This document shows positions 51,620 to 59,356 of a stretch of DNA of 64,000 bases, piece after piece. A program made the position numbers and the translations under genes. A model generated the notes under the pieces. The model was not told the origin of the DNA and did no database searches. It saw only the letters and a list, made by a program, of their open reading frames with translations. Source of the stretch: Harryflintia acetispora (GTDB lineage: Bacteria; Bacillota; Clostridia; Oscillospirales; Ruminococcaceae); contig SLUK01000001.1 of NCBI GenBank assembly GCA_004340125.1, positions 248,001 to 312,000 of the forward strand, read 5' to 3'. Numbering within the stretch: position 1 is the first letter of the stretch; each line of letters starts with the position of its first letter.

Positions 51620-52182
51620 TGGTTTATCTCTATCTGTTTCTCGAGTTTTTCAAGACCGGACTCTTTTCGGTCGGCGGGGGGCTCGCCACCCTGCCCTTCC
51701 TCTACCAGATTGCCGAGCGGTACGACTGGCTGCCCATCGAGCTGATCCCCGACATGATCGCGGTGGCCGAGTCCACCCCCGGCCCGATCGGGATCAACAT
51801 GGCCACCTATGCGGGCTTCAATGCCGCCGGGGTGCTCGGCGGGGTGCTGGCGACCCTCTCGCTGGTGCTGCCCAGCTATATCATCATCATCCTGATCTCC
51901 CGGTTTTTGGAGAAGTTCCGGGACAGCAAGCTGGTCGACGCCGCCTTCTACGGCCTGCGTCCGGCGGTGGCGGGGCTGATCACCGTGGCCGGATGGGAGA
52001 TTTTCCGCATTGCGCTCTTTAACGCCGACCTGTTCGGCGCTGGCGGGAACATCCTCGACCTCTTCAATTTTAAGGCGATCATCCTCTTTGCGCTGCTCTT
52101 CTATCTGGTCAAGAAATTCAATAAGCATCCCATATTCTATATTGCCGGGGCCGCCGTCGTGGGGATCGTGTTCCGCTTCTAG
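51619..52182 (+). CDS. Chromate transporter, short-chain subunit 2
   Basis: A 187-residue partner of the preceding gene: 'FFKTGLFSVGGGLATLPFLYQIAERYDW' region at residues ~10-37 and 'AVAESTPGPIGINMATYAGF'. It is co-translated (TAATG overlap). The pair should form a heterodimeric CHR transporter in the cytoplasmic membrane. Confidence 0.9.
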   Translation: MVYLYLFLEFFKTGLFSVGGGLATLPFLYQIAERYDWLPIELIPDMIAVAESTPGPIGINMATYAGFNAAGVLGGVLATLSLVLPSYIIIILISRFLEKFRDSKLVDAAFYGLRPAVAGLITVAGWEIFRIALFNADLFGAGGNILDLFNFKAIILFALLFYLVKKFNKHPIFYIAGAAVVGIVFRF

Positions 52183-52251
52183 CGGTTCCGAACCAAAACC
52201 TTTGCATCGCCATAAGATGGTTTAAACGAAAAGTTTGGCGGTGCATACGGT

Positions 52252-52887
52252 ATGCTTTTGTCCCTTCAGGCGGTTTTCCTGGTCTCGGCGCTCTGCCTCG
52301 ATTCCTTCGCGGCGAGCTTTGCCTTCGGCGCCGAGCGCATCAGGATACCGCCCCTCTCGGTCGCGGTCATCAGCGGGATGTGCTCGCTGGTGCTGGCGGT
52401 TTCTCTCTTCTTCGGGGCGGCGCTGCGCCCCTATATCCCGCACGCGCTCTCTTCCGGGATCAGCTTCGCCATTCTGGCGCTGCTGGGACTTTTCCGGCTG
52501 CTGGACAGCGGGATCAAGAATTTGATCCGCAAGAGCCAGAGCGGCCGCGCGCAGATCAAGTTCAAATTCCTCAGCTTCGATTTTATCCTGCGCATCTACG
52601 CGGACAGCACCGAGGCGGACTGCGACCATTCCAAGGTGCTCGCGCCCCTGGAGGCGGCCCCGCTCTCGCTGGCCCTGTCGATCGATGGGCTGGCCGCGGG
52701 TTTCGGCGCGGGGATCATGGGGCTGCACTACCTGCCGGTGATCCTGCTTTCTTTTTTCATCGGCGCGCTGATGGTTTCGGGCGGAAGCTATCTCGGGCGG
52801 CACATCGCCGCGCGGCACGAGGAATTAAACCTCTCCTGGGTGAGCGGCCTGGTGCTGCTGGGCCTTGCGTTCATGCGGCTGCTGTAA
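52252..52887 (+). CDS. YtaF-like membrane protein (MntP-related)
   Basis: A 211-residue, six-helix protein: 'ALCLDSFAASFAFGAERIRIP' in the first helix pair and a repeat 'ALSIDGLAAGFGAGIMGL' in the second half, each with a conserved Asp in the helix. This matches the YtaF sporulation membrane proteins, related to the MntP manganese exporter. The central loop ('RAQIKFKFLSFDFILRIYADST') is cytoplasmic. No good ribosome site precedes ATG 52252. Confidence 0.82.
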   Translation: MLLSLQAVFLVSALCLDSFAASFAFGAERIRIPPLSVAVISGMCSLVLAVSLFFGAALRPYIPHALSSGISFAILALLGLFRLLDSGIKNLIRKSQSGRAQIKFKFLSFDFILRIYADSTEADCDHSKVLAPLEAAPLSLALSIDGLAAGFGAGIMGLHYLPVILLSFFIGALMVSGGSYLGRHIAARHEELNLSWVSGLVLLGLAFMRLL

Positions 52888-52891
52888 AGGT

Positions 52892-53161
52892 TCATGGAAT
52901 TGGCGTTCCGGCTTCGGGGTCACCCGGGCCGGGGCGTTTTTTTCTTGTAAGCACCTGCTTTTGCAGGGTAAGCCGGGTGCGGTTCTCCCGTTCGCCCAAA
53001 ACGATTTCCGCCCTTCCCATTTCGAGCGCCTGGAGCACCTGCCCCAGAAAATAGTCGAAAACGCCGCTGAGCGACTCGTCCTCCCGGTAAGCGATTTCCC
53101 GCACCCCTTCCATCAGTGATGAGCGGATGTACACAGAGACGGTGCTTCTTTTCTCGCGCAT
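52892..53161 (-). CDS. Small RHH-like protein
   Basis: An 89-residue protein with 'TVSVYIRSSLMEGVREIAYREDESLSGVFDYFLGQVL' region, i.e. a strand followed by two helices, compatible with a ribbon-helix-helix fold (residues ~6-45), then a second, basic part ending PGPGDPEAG. AGGAGGCCC precedes ATG 53161. Function unknown; the gene converges on ytaF and precedes the repeat-rich region. Confidence 0.65.
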   Translation of the reverse strand: MREKRSTVSVYIRSSLMEGVREIAYREDESLSGVFDYFLGQVLQALEMGRAEIVLGERENRTRLTLQKQVLTRKKRPGPGDPEAGTPIP

Positions 53162-53314
53162 GGATGGGCCTCCTGGATCGTGTTATACTGAACCACGGGT
53201 GTTATTACACGTATTATACTATTAAAATTTGAGATTTGTTTTATTTAGCTCAAATTGTGCTAAAACATATTAGAAATTTGGTGTAATCCCTTTTGGGGGT
53301 TCACCCCTTACCGC

Positions 53315-53700
53315 GCCTGAACGTCTTGGAGGACGCGGGCTGAGCATTGCCGTACGCGCACTAGCTCTTTCGCGAATCGGGGGCGGCGGCTCGCCGCTTT
53401 GGGGGCACCCCCTCTTGGGGGTTCCCCGTCAAACCTTCCACTGGAAGGTTTGCCTCCCCTCCCTGCGCCTGAACGTCTTGGAGGACGCGGGCTGAGCATT
53501 GCCGCACGCACACTAGTTCTTTCGCGAATCGGTGGCGGCGGCTCGCCGCTTTGGGGCACCCCCTCTTGGGGGTTCCCCGTCAAACCTTCCACTGGAAGGT
53601 TTGCCTCCCCTCCCTGCGCCTGAACGTCTTGGAGGACGCGGGCTGAGCATTGCCGCACGCACATGAGCCCTTTCGCGAATCGGGGGCGGCGGCTCGCCGC
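53315..53700. repeat. Tandem ~151-base repeat, two full units and a partial third
   Basis: Units begin at 53315, 53467 and 53618 with the same 'GCCTGAACGTCTTGGAGG ACGCGGGCTGAGCATTGCCG' start (periods 152 and 151). Each full unit then has 'TTTCGCGAATCGG', 'GGCGGCTCGCCGC', 'GGGGGTTCCCC' and 'AACCTTCCACTGGAAGGTT'. The third diverges after ~80 bases. The region is gene-free from 53162 to 54047. There is no spacer variation, so it is not a CRISPR array. Confidence 0.9.
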
Positions 53701-53821
53701 CCTGCGCTTCGCTGGCGCTAAAGTGTTCCGCTCCCTGCGGGGAGCGGCCAGCAGGCTTTGCCCGCTGGACACCTACCAAGGAGGCGTCGCCCCCTTGGAA
53801 CCCCAGTTTTACGCATTACAG

Positions 53822-53853
53822 AAAAACGCAGTGGATAGTCCACTGCGTTTTTT
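53822..53853. terminator. Bidirectional terminator-like hairpin in repeat
   Basis: AAAAACGCAGTGGA-TAG-TCCACTGCGTTTTT, near-identical to 11434-11466. Confidence 0.75.
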
Positions 53854-53872
53854 GTTTAGCCCTTTCCCCAAA

Positions 53873-53940
53873 TTCAGGACGCGGGCTGAGCATTGCCGCA
53901 CCTACCACAAGTTCATTCGCGAATCGGCCGCAGCGCCCCG
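53873..53940. repeat. Further partial copy of the dispersed repeat
   Basis: 'CAGGACGCGGGCTGAGCATTGCCG' followed by 'CATTCGCGAATCGGC', same order as in the tandem units. Confidence 0.8.
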
Positions 53941-54047
53941 CTGCCGCCCGCATAATGGGGATGAGGTTTGAATAAACATAGCAACGGACAGGCAGAGCGT
54001 GTCTGCACGCGCCTGCAAAAAGCGCAAGAAGGGATTGGGAGAACAAT

Positions 54048-56708
54048 ATGGAGGAATACCGGGGCTTAAGCGAGCAGCAGGCCAAGCGCCTGCTCGCACA
54101 GTACGGAGAAAATAAGCTGAAAGCGCATAAGAAAACAGGCGCCGCCCAGATTTTCGTCGGCCAGTTCAAGGACGTGATGATCCTGATCCTGCTGGCGTCC
54201 ACCGTCCTTTCGGTGCTCATGGGCGAAACCACCGAGGCGCTGACCATCATCGCCATCGTGCTGCTCAACGCCGTTTTGGGATTTATCCAGGAGTTTAAAA
54301 CCGAGCGTACCCTGGAGCGCCTGGGCGAGCTGGCCGCGCCCACCGCCCGCGTCATCCGGGACGGGCAGGTGCAGCAGCTTGAGGCAAGGCTCATCGTGCC
54401 CGGCGACGTCGTGCAACTCGAGGCCGGGGACCGGATTCCCGCCGACGGGGTGATCCTCTCCTCCAACGGCCTGATGTGCGACGAATCCATGCTTTCGGGC
54501 GAGTCGGACAATGTGGAAAAAGCGCCGCCCCGCAGCGCGGCCGATAAAAACGGCCGGGTCTATATGGGCACGCTCGCCACCAAGGGCAAGGCGGTTTGCC
54601 GGATCGACGCCACCGGCGCGGATACCGAGATGGGCAAGATCGCCGGCATGCTCGGCTCGATCGAGACCGGGACCACCCCGCTGCAAAAACGCCTGGCGCA
54701 GCTGGGCAAGTATATCGGGATCGGGTGCCTGCTGATCTGCGCCGTGGTCGCGGCGACCGGTATTTTGCGCGGCGAGCCGGTGTTCGATATGATCCTCACC
54801 GGGATTTCCCTCTCGGTGGCGGCCGTGCCCGAGGGGCTGCCCGCCATCGTCACCATCGCGCTGGCCCTCTCGGTCGGCCGCATGGTCAAGCGCAACGCCC
54901 TGATCCGCCGCCTGCCCGCGGTGGAAACGCTCGGCTGCGCCAATGTGATCTGCTCGGATAAGACCGGGACCCTGACCGAAAACCGGATGACCGTCAAGCT
55001 GGTGCGCACCTATGACAACACGCTCACCGTGACCGGAAACGGGCTGGAGCGCGCCGGGGAATTCCAAAGCGGCGGCCATAAGGTAGACCCCACGGCGGAT
55101 ACGGCGGTCAATATGCTGCTGGACATCGCGGTGGTCTGTAACAATGCGAGCTTAAGCAAGCGGAAAGCGGGCTTCGGCGGTCTGCGCGGCCTGCGGGCCG
55201 CCTTCGAGGTGGTGGGCGAGCCGACCGAGGCGGCGCTGCTGGTCATGGCGGCCAAGGCGGGGCTGACACGGGAGAAGCTGGGCTTCCGCGTGGAGCGGGA
55301 AATTCCCTTCGATTCCACCCGTAAAATGATGTCGGTGATCGCCGCGCGGCAGAGCGGCGAGCGCTTCCTGCTTTGCAAGGGCGCGCCGGACATCCTGCTT
55401 TCCAAGTGTAACCGCTGCCTGACGCGCGGCGGGGTCAAGCCGCTGAGCCCCTTCATGAAGCAGACGATTTTAAGCTATAACAACCAGATGGCCTCCGACG
55501 CGCTGCGCGTACTCGGCTTTGCCTACCTCCCGGCGCCGGGAGGCGCGGGGGTGCAGGAGTCGGGGATGATCTTCGTGGGGCTGTGCGGGCTTCTGGACCC
55601 GCCGCGCCGCGAGGCGTTCGACGCGGTGAAGAAGTGCCGCCGCGCCGGGATCAAGCCGGTGATGATCACCGGGGACCATGCGGTGACCGCGCGGGCGATC
55701 GCCCAACAGCTGGAAATCTGGCGGGAGGGCGATCTGATCGTGACCGGGCAGGAGCTCGACGGGATGGATGATGACCGCCTCGCGCAGGAGCTGTCCCGAA
55801 TCTCGGTCTTTGCGCGGGTGACCCCGGCGCATAAGCTGCGGATCGTGCGCGCCTTCAAGGCGCAGGGGAACATCGTGGCCATGACCGGGGACGGGGTAAA
55901 CGACGCCCCGGCGGTCAAGGAGGCGGACATCGGCGTTTCGATGGGGCTGACCGGTACCGACGTGACCAAGGAGGCCGCCTCGGTCATCCTGCTCGACGAC
56001 AACTTCGCCACCCTGGTCGCGGCGGTGGAGGAGGGCCGGGTGATCTATCAGAACATCCGCAAGTTCATCCGCTACCTGCTCTCCTGCAACATCGGCGAGG
56101 TGGTGACCATGTTCTTCGCCATGCTCATGGGGATGCCGATCCCACTGCTGCCCATCCAGATTTTGCTGATCAACCTCGCCACCGACGGTCTTCCGGCCGT
56201 GGCGCTGGGGCTGGAGCCCCCGCAAAAGAACGTGATGGACCGTCCGCCGCGCGGGGCAAATGAATCGGTTTTCTCGCACGGTCTGGCGGGAACCATCATC
56301 CTGCGCGGGCTGCTGATCGGGATCACGACGCTGGCGGTGTTCGTCTCGCTGCTCAATTCGAGCGGCGATCTGATCGTCGCCCGTTCGGGCGCGCTGTTGA
56401 CGCTGGTGGCGACCCAGCTGATCCACGTGTTCGAGTGCAAGAGCGAGGAGAAGGGTCTCTTTTCGATCAATCCGTTTGACAATCCCATGCTGGTGCTGGC
56501 GGTGGCCGTGTCGGCGGTGATGATGTACTTTACGCTGTATAATCCTTTCTTCTCATCGGTCTTTTTAACGGTGGCGCTGACTGGGAAGCAGCTGCTGACG
56601 GTGGCGTGCTACTGTGCGGCGGTGCCGCTGGTGTCGGGGATCGTGCTCTCACTCCGGCAGCGGCGGCAGCGGCGGCAGGGTGCCGCCCCCTATACGCGAA
56701 AGGACTAG
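54048..56708 (+). CDS. Calcium-type (P2-type) cation-transporting ATPase
   Basis: An 886-residue P-type ATPase. Residues 1-40 match the cation-ATPase N-terminus ('GLSEQQAKRLLAQYGENKL'). 'SMLSGES' is the actuator loop, 'VAAVPEGLPAIVTIALAL' carries the PEGL motif of Ca2+-type pumps, followed by DKTGTLT, 'MTGDGVNDAPAVKEADIGVSMG' and the C-terminal helices ('LPIQILLINLATDGLPAVALG'). Closest to PacL/SERCA-type Ca2+ or related divalent pumps. ATG 54048 has GGGATTGGGAG upstream. The C-terminal hydrophobic domain ends in a basic tail inside repeat-like sequence. Confidence 0.94.
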   Translation: MEEYRGLSEQQAKRLLAQYGENKLKAHKKTGAAQIFVGQFKDVMILILLASTVLSVLMGETTEALTIIAIVLLNAVLGFIQEFKTERTLERLGELAAPTARVIRDGQVQQLEARLIVPGDVVQLEAGDRIPADGVILSSNGLMCDESMLSGESDNVEKAPPRSAADKNGRVYMGTLATKGKAVCRIDATGADTEMGKIAGMLGSIETGTTPLQKRLAQLGKYIGIGCLLICAVVAATGILRGEPVFDMILTGISLSVAAVPEGLPAIVTIALALSVGRMVKRNALIRRLPAVETLGCANVICSDKTGTLTENRMTVKLVRTYDNTLTVTGNGLERAGEFQSGGHKVDPTADTAVNMLLDIAVVCNNASLSKRKAGFGGLRGLRAAFEVVGEPTEAALLVMAAKAGLTREKLGFRVEREIPFDSTRKMMSVIAARQSGERFLLCKGAPDILLSKCNRCLTRGGVKPLSPFMKQTILSYNNQMASDALRVLGFAYLPAPGGAGVQESGMIFVGLCGLLDPPRREAFDAVKKCRRAGIKPVMITGDHAVTARAIAQQLEIWREGDLIVTGQELDGMDDDRLAQELSRISVFARVTPAHKLRIVRAFKAQGNIVAMTGDGVNDAPAVKEADIGVSMGLTGTDVTKEAASVILLDDNFATLVAAVEEGRVIYQNIRKFIRYLLSCNIGEVVTMFFAMLMGMPIPLLPIQILLINLATDGLPAVALGLEPPQKNVMDRPPRGANESVFSHGLAGTIILRGLLIGITTLAVFVSLLNSSGDLIVARSGALLTLVATQLIHVFECKSEEKGLFSINPFDNPMLVLAVAVSAVMMYFTLYNPFFSSVFLTVALTGKQLLTVACYCAAVPLVSGIVLSLRQRRQRRQGAAPYTRKD

Positions 56709-57056
56709 CGTGCGAGGCGGCCATGCTCGGCCCGCGGCGGCAGGGTGCCGCTCCCAATTCGCGAAAGGACTCCTTTACAAGGCGGCAATATTCAGCCCGC
56801 GTCCTGAATAAGAGGGTTCCAAGGGGGCGACGCCCTCTTGGCGGGTGCGGGCAGAGCCCGCGACCTTCAGCGCCAGCGAAGCGCGGGGGCGGCGAGCCGC
56901 CGCTCCCGATTCGCGAAAGAAACCGGCATATGGGTCCGGAAGTGCTCAGCCCGCGTCCTGCAAGACTACTAAGCGCGGGGAAGGTGAATCGAACCTCCAG
57001 TGGAGGTTCGAGAGGGAAACCCCAAGAGGGGGTGCCCTCAAAAACGATCTCTTCAA
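56709..57056. repeat. Dispersed repeats after the Ca2+-ATPase
   Basis: Gene-free. It contains three 'CGCGAAAG' elements (near 56695, 56760, 56910), two CAGCCCGCGTCCTG blocks (~56797 and ~56950), 'TTCCAAGGGGGCGACGCCCTCTTGG' palindromes and 'CCTCCAGTGGAGG'. Orientation is opposite to the tandem array at 53.3 kb, so the ATPase gene is flanked by inverted members of the same family. Confidence 0.8.
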
Positions 57057-57070
57057 ACAGCAGAAAAGTT

Positions 57071-57100
57071 CAGCCGCTGCGGAAACTCCCGCAGCGGCTG
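57071..57100 (-). terminator. Terminator of the DUF6809-like gene
   Basis: 12-bp stem CAGCCGCTGCGG/CCGCAGCGGCTG followed, on the minus strand, by AACTTTTC. Confidence 0.7.
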
Positions 57101-57104
57101 TTTG

Positions 57105-57410
57105 CTAATCGTCCAAAATCCTTGCACCGGTGATGGGACTGCTATCCTGGAACACCTCGATCATTATGCGCACGCCGGAAACGAAGCCGTAGACAAAATT
57201 GTCTATGTCGCTCAAATAATCGAGCTCGTTTTGTGTGTCGCAATACTCGTTGAGTAACCGGATTTGCTCCTCATCCAGACGGTCGCGCAGCCTCTTTTCG
57301 CTTTCAAGGTCTTTGGAAACGGCCTTCTTGTAGAGGGAGTCGCCCTTGTATCTGCGACCCTCGGGGGAAAAGTTGCTGTGGGCCAATTCTTCTAATGCAC
57401 TTTTCATCAT
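57105..57410 (-). CDS. DUF6809-like small protein
   Basis: A 101-residue protein with a helical, coiled-coil-like middle 'LESEKRLRDRLDEEQIRLLNEYCDTQNEL' region (about residues 33-62) and a conserved-looking end 'NFVYGFVSGVRIMIEVF'. The overall pattern (N-terminal 'ALEELAHSNFSPEG', then helix, then G-F/R-x-x-I) resembles the DUF6809 family of Firmicutes. Function unknown. ATG 57410 (or 57407) is preceded by AAAGGAG. The ORF upstream to 57542 lacks a ribosome site. Confidence 0.7.
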   Translation of the reverse strand: MMKSALEELAHSNFSPEGRRYKGDSLYKKAVSKDLESEKRLRDRLDEEQIRLLNEYCDTQNELDYLSDIDNFVYGFVSGVRIMIEVFQDSSPITGARILDD

Positions 57411-57538
57411 TCTACTCCTTTCTTGTACACGCCCCTTGAAAGGAGAAACCGCGTATGGTAAAATATTTACGCAGTCTTCCTTTCGGGGGCTGTGTGTGGG
57501 GAAGTGGCGTGCGTCTTGATGGGGGCGCGCCGCTTCCT

Positions 57539-57721
57539 TCATTTTTTGAGGTCGTCAAACACCTTATTGATTCCCCGGCGAATGATCTCAGAACGGGTGG
57601 CGCCAAGGATCGCTGTGCATTCGTCCAGCGTTTCTCGGGTCTTTTTGTCCACACGTACGTAAAGCCGCTCGCTCAAGGGATTGTCCGAAGGTGGACGACC
57701 CATCTTCTTTTTTGGGGACAC
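57539..57721 (-). CDS. Small RHH protein (CopG-like), copy 1
   Basis: A 60-residue protein with 'KMGRPPSDNPLSERLYVRVDKKTRETLDECTAILGATRSEIIRRGINKVFDDLKK' content: a beta-strand (RLYVRVD), then two helices, the RHH fold. Start GTG 57721 has GGGGGTGAG upstream. Its N-terminal MGRPxxDNP motif and its C-terminal end with downstream DNA resemble the gene at 57911-58072, so the two arose by duplication. No toxin partner is next to it. It may repress its own promoter. Confidence 0.8.
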   Translation of the reverse strand: MSPKKKMGRPPSDNPLSERLYVRVDKKTRETLDECTAILGATRSEIIRRGINKVFDDLKK

Positions 57722-57818
57722 TTGCTCACCCCCTTTTTCTTGTCCGCCAACTATACAATAGTAGTTGCATGACGAAAAGTCGAGGTTTATTTATAAAAAT
57801 TTTCAGTGTAGACAAAAT

Positions 57819-57848
57819 TTGCGCTCTCTACAAAGGCAGAGAGCGCAA
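57819..57848 (-). terminator. Terminator of the second RHH gene
   Basis: TTGCGCTCTCT-GCCTTTGT-AGAGAGCGCAA (minus strand), 11-bp stem, followed by ATTTTG. Confidence 0.78.
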
Positions 57849-57910
57849 GGCGGGCCCGGAGCTGTGTGTAGGAAAGCGGTGCTGTCTTTGTGAGAGAGGT
57901 GCCGCTTCCT

Positions 57911-58072
57911 TCATTTTTTGAGGTCGCTTTTCAACTTTTTAACCCCTCGTCTTACCGTCTCCATCTTGGAGACGTTTTCTTGTTCGCTGTAGCGGTCGAT
58001 GATTTCCTTGCATTCGTTATCGAATTTTACAGTCATTTGATGCGGCTTGGGATTGTCAGTTGGCCGACCCAT
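57911..58072 (-). CDS. Small RHH protein, copy 2 (53 residues)
   Basis: A 53-residue gene: begins MGRPTDNPKPHQMTVKF, then 'CKEIIDRYSEQENVSKME' and 'TVRRGVKKLKSDLKK'. It shares the MGRPxDNP start and the helix 'V/I-RRG-..-K-..-DLKK' with the upstream RHH gene. ATG 58072 follows TGGGAGCAAAG. A perfect 19-bp inverted repeat lies over its promoter (58099-58140), the pattern expected for an autorepressor. AT-rich codon use differs from the neighbourhood. Confidence 0.8.
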   Translation of the reverse strand: MGRPTDNPKPHQMTVKFDNECKEIIDRYSEQENVSKMETVRRGVKKLKSDLKK

Positions 58073-58098
58073 TTTCTTTGCTCCCAAATTATCACCTC

Positions 58099-58140
58099 AC
58101 TTTGGAACTTCTTAAGTATACACTTAAGAAGTTCCAAAGT
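58099..58140. promoter_or_regulatory. Perfect 19-bp inverted repeat over an RHH promoter
   Basis: ACTTTGGAACTTCTTAAGT, spacer ATAC, ACTTAAGAAGTTCCAAAGT. A minus-strand promoter (TTGACT at 58138-58143, 17-base spacer, TATACT at 58115-58120) lies within or at its edges. Likely operator for the adjacent RHH protein. Confidence 0.8.
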
Positions 58141-58185
58141 CAAGCGTTTCGTATAAAAACAGTAGGATGCCAGTGCCTGTTTTGA

Positions 58186-58215
58186 TGGACAACCCCCATT
58201 CCGCTGTGCTAAAAT
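58186..58215 (+). promoter_or_regulatory. Putative promoter of galM
   Basis: TGGACA, 18-base spacer, TAAAAT, 63 bases before the start. Confidence 0.5.
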
Positions 58216-58277
58216 AGAAGCATATCAGTAGTAATAACCACAAAATATACGATTTGTAATTTAAGGAGCGGGTTTTT

Positions 58278-59315
58278 ATGGCGCAGATCACCTCCAAGCC
58301 CTTTGGGCATACCGGGGCCGGGGAGCCGGTCAAGCTCTACACGTTGACCAACGCCTCGGGCGCTTACGCTGAAATCCTCGACTATGGCTGCCGGGTGCGC
58401 GCCCTCTTCGTGCCCGACCGCCAGGGGGTGCCCGGAAATGTGGTGCTCGGCCACGCCACCCTGGAGGAGTACGAACACAGCGGTACCCTCTTCGGGGCGA
58501 TCGTGGGCAGGTGCGCCAACCGGCTGGGACACGCGCGCTTCACCCTGAATGGCAAGGAATACCGCCTGTGCCAAAACGAGGGGGAGAACCACATCCACGG
58601 CGGGCGGCGCGGCTTTGACCAGTTTGTCTACGACAGCCGGGTGGAGGAGGGCGCACTGGTGCTGCGCCGGGTCTCACCCGACGGGGAGGAGCATTACCCG
58701 GGCAATCTCGATCTGACCGTGACCTATTCCTTCACCGATCAAAACGAGCTGGTGATCGACTACCGGGCCGTCAGCGACCGGGACACGGTGGTAAACCTTA
58801 CCAACCACAGCTATTTCAATCTCGCCGGGGGCGGCAGCGCCCTTGGGCACGTCCTGCGCATGGACGCCGGCTACTATACCCCGGTGGACGGTGCCCTGCT
58901 GCCCACCGGCGAGCTGCGCCCGGTGGAGGGCACGCCCTTCGACTTTCGCTCGGGCAAACCGCTCGGGCAGGACATCGGCGCGGACGATGAGCAGCTGCGC
59001 CTGGGGAGCGGGTATGACCACAACTTCGTGATCCCGGGGGAGGGGCTGCGCCGGTTTGCCGAGGTGCGCGACCCGCAGAGCGGGCGGCGGATGACGGCGA
59101 GCACCACCCTGCCGGGGGTGCAGCTCTACACCGCCAACTTCCTCACCCCCGCGGCGCACACCATGACGGGCGAGCCCTGCGCGCCGCGCTGCGCCTTCTG
59201 CCTGGAGACCCAGTGCTATCCCAACGCGATGGAGCGGGAAAACTTCCCCTCCCCCGTCCTGCGCGCTGGGGAGGAGTACCACCACATCACCGTCTACCGG
59301 TTCGACACCGTATGA
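58278..59315 (+). CDS. galM: Aldose 1-epimerase (galactose mutarotase)
   Basis: A 345-residue beta-sandwich enzyme: 'GAIVGRCANRLGHARF', 'NHIHGGRRGFDQ' (catalytic His), 'NLTNHSYFNLAG' and the C-terminal 'LETQCYPNAM' with the catalytic Glu. It interconverts alpha and beta anomers of galactose or glucose. ATG 58278 follows TAAGGAGCG. Isolated gene; its regulator is not obvious. Confidence 0.95.
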   Translation: MAQITSKPFGHTGAGEPVKLYTLTNASGAYAEILDYGCRVRALFVPDRQGVPGNVVLGHATLEEYEHSGTLFGAIVGRCANRLGHARFTLNGKEYRLCQNEGENHIHGGRRGFDQFVYDSRVEEGALVLRRVSPDGEEHYPGNLDLTVTYSFTDQNELVIDYRAVSDRDTVVNLTNHSYFNLAGGGSALGHVLRMDAGYYTPVDGALLPTGELRPVEGTPFDFRSGKPLGQDIGADDEQLRLGSGYDHNFVIPGEGLRRFAEVRDPQSGRRMTASTTLPGVQLYTANFLTPAAHTMTGEPCAPRCAFCLETQCYPNAMERENFPSPVLRAGEEYHHITVYRFDTV

Positions 59316-59319
59316 TAAC

Positions 59320-59356
59320 AAAAACCGGCCCCTGCTCAAAGCAGGGGCCGGTTTTT
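59320..59356. terminator. Bidirectional terminator
   Basis: AAAAACCGGCCCCTGCT-CAA-AGCAGGGGCCGGTTTTT, 17-bp stem, between galM and the M15 peptidase gene. Confidence 0.93.

Noticed and set aside
53315..53700. CRISPR array
   Set aside because: The repeats are ~151 bases with no unique spacers and no cas genes nearby.
57105..58072. Toxin-antitoxin module
   Set aside because: The RHH proteins look like antitoxins, but no toxin-like gene is adjacent; the third gene is a DUF6809-like protein.
58099..58140. Phage or integrative element attachment site
   Set aside because: No integrase, second att copy or tRNA end is present; its overlap with a promoter fits an operator better.
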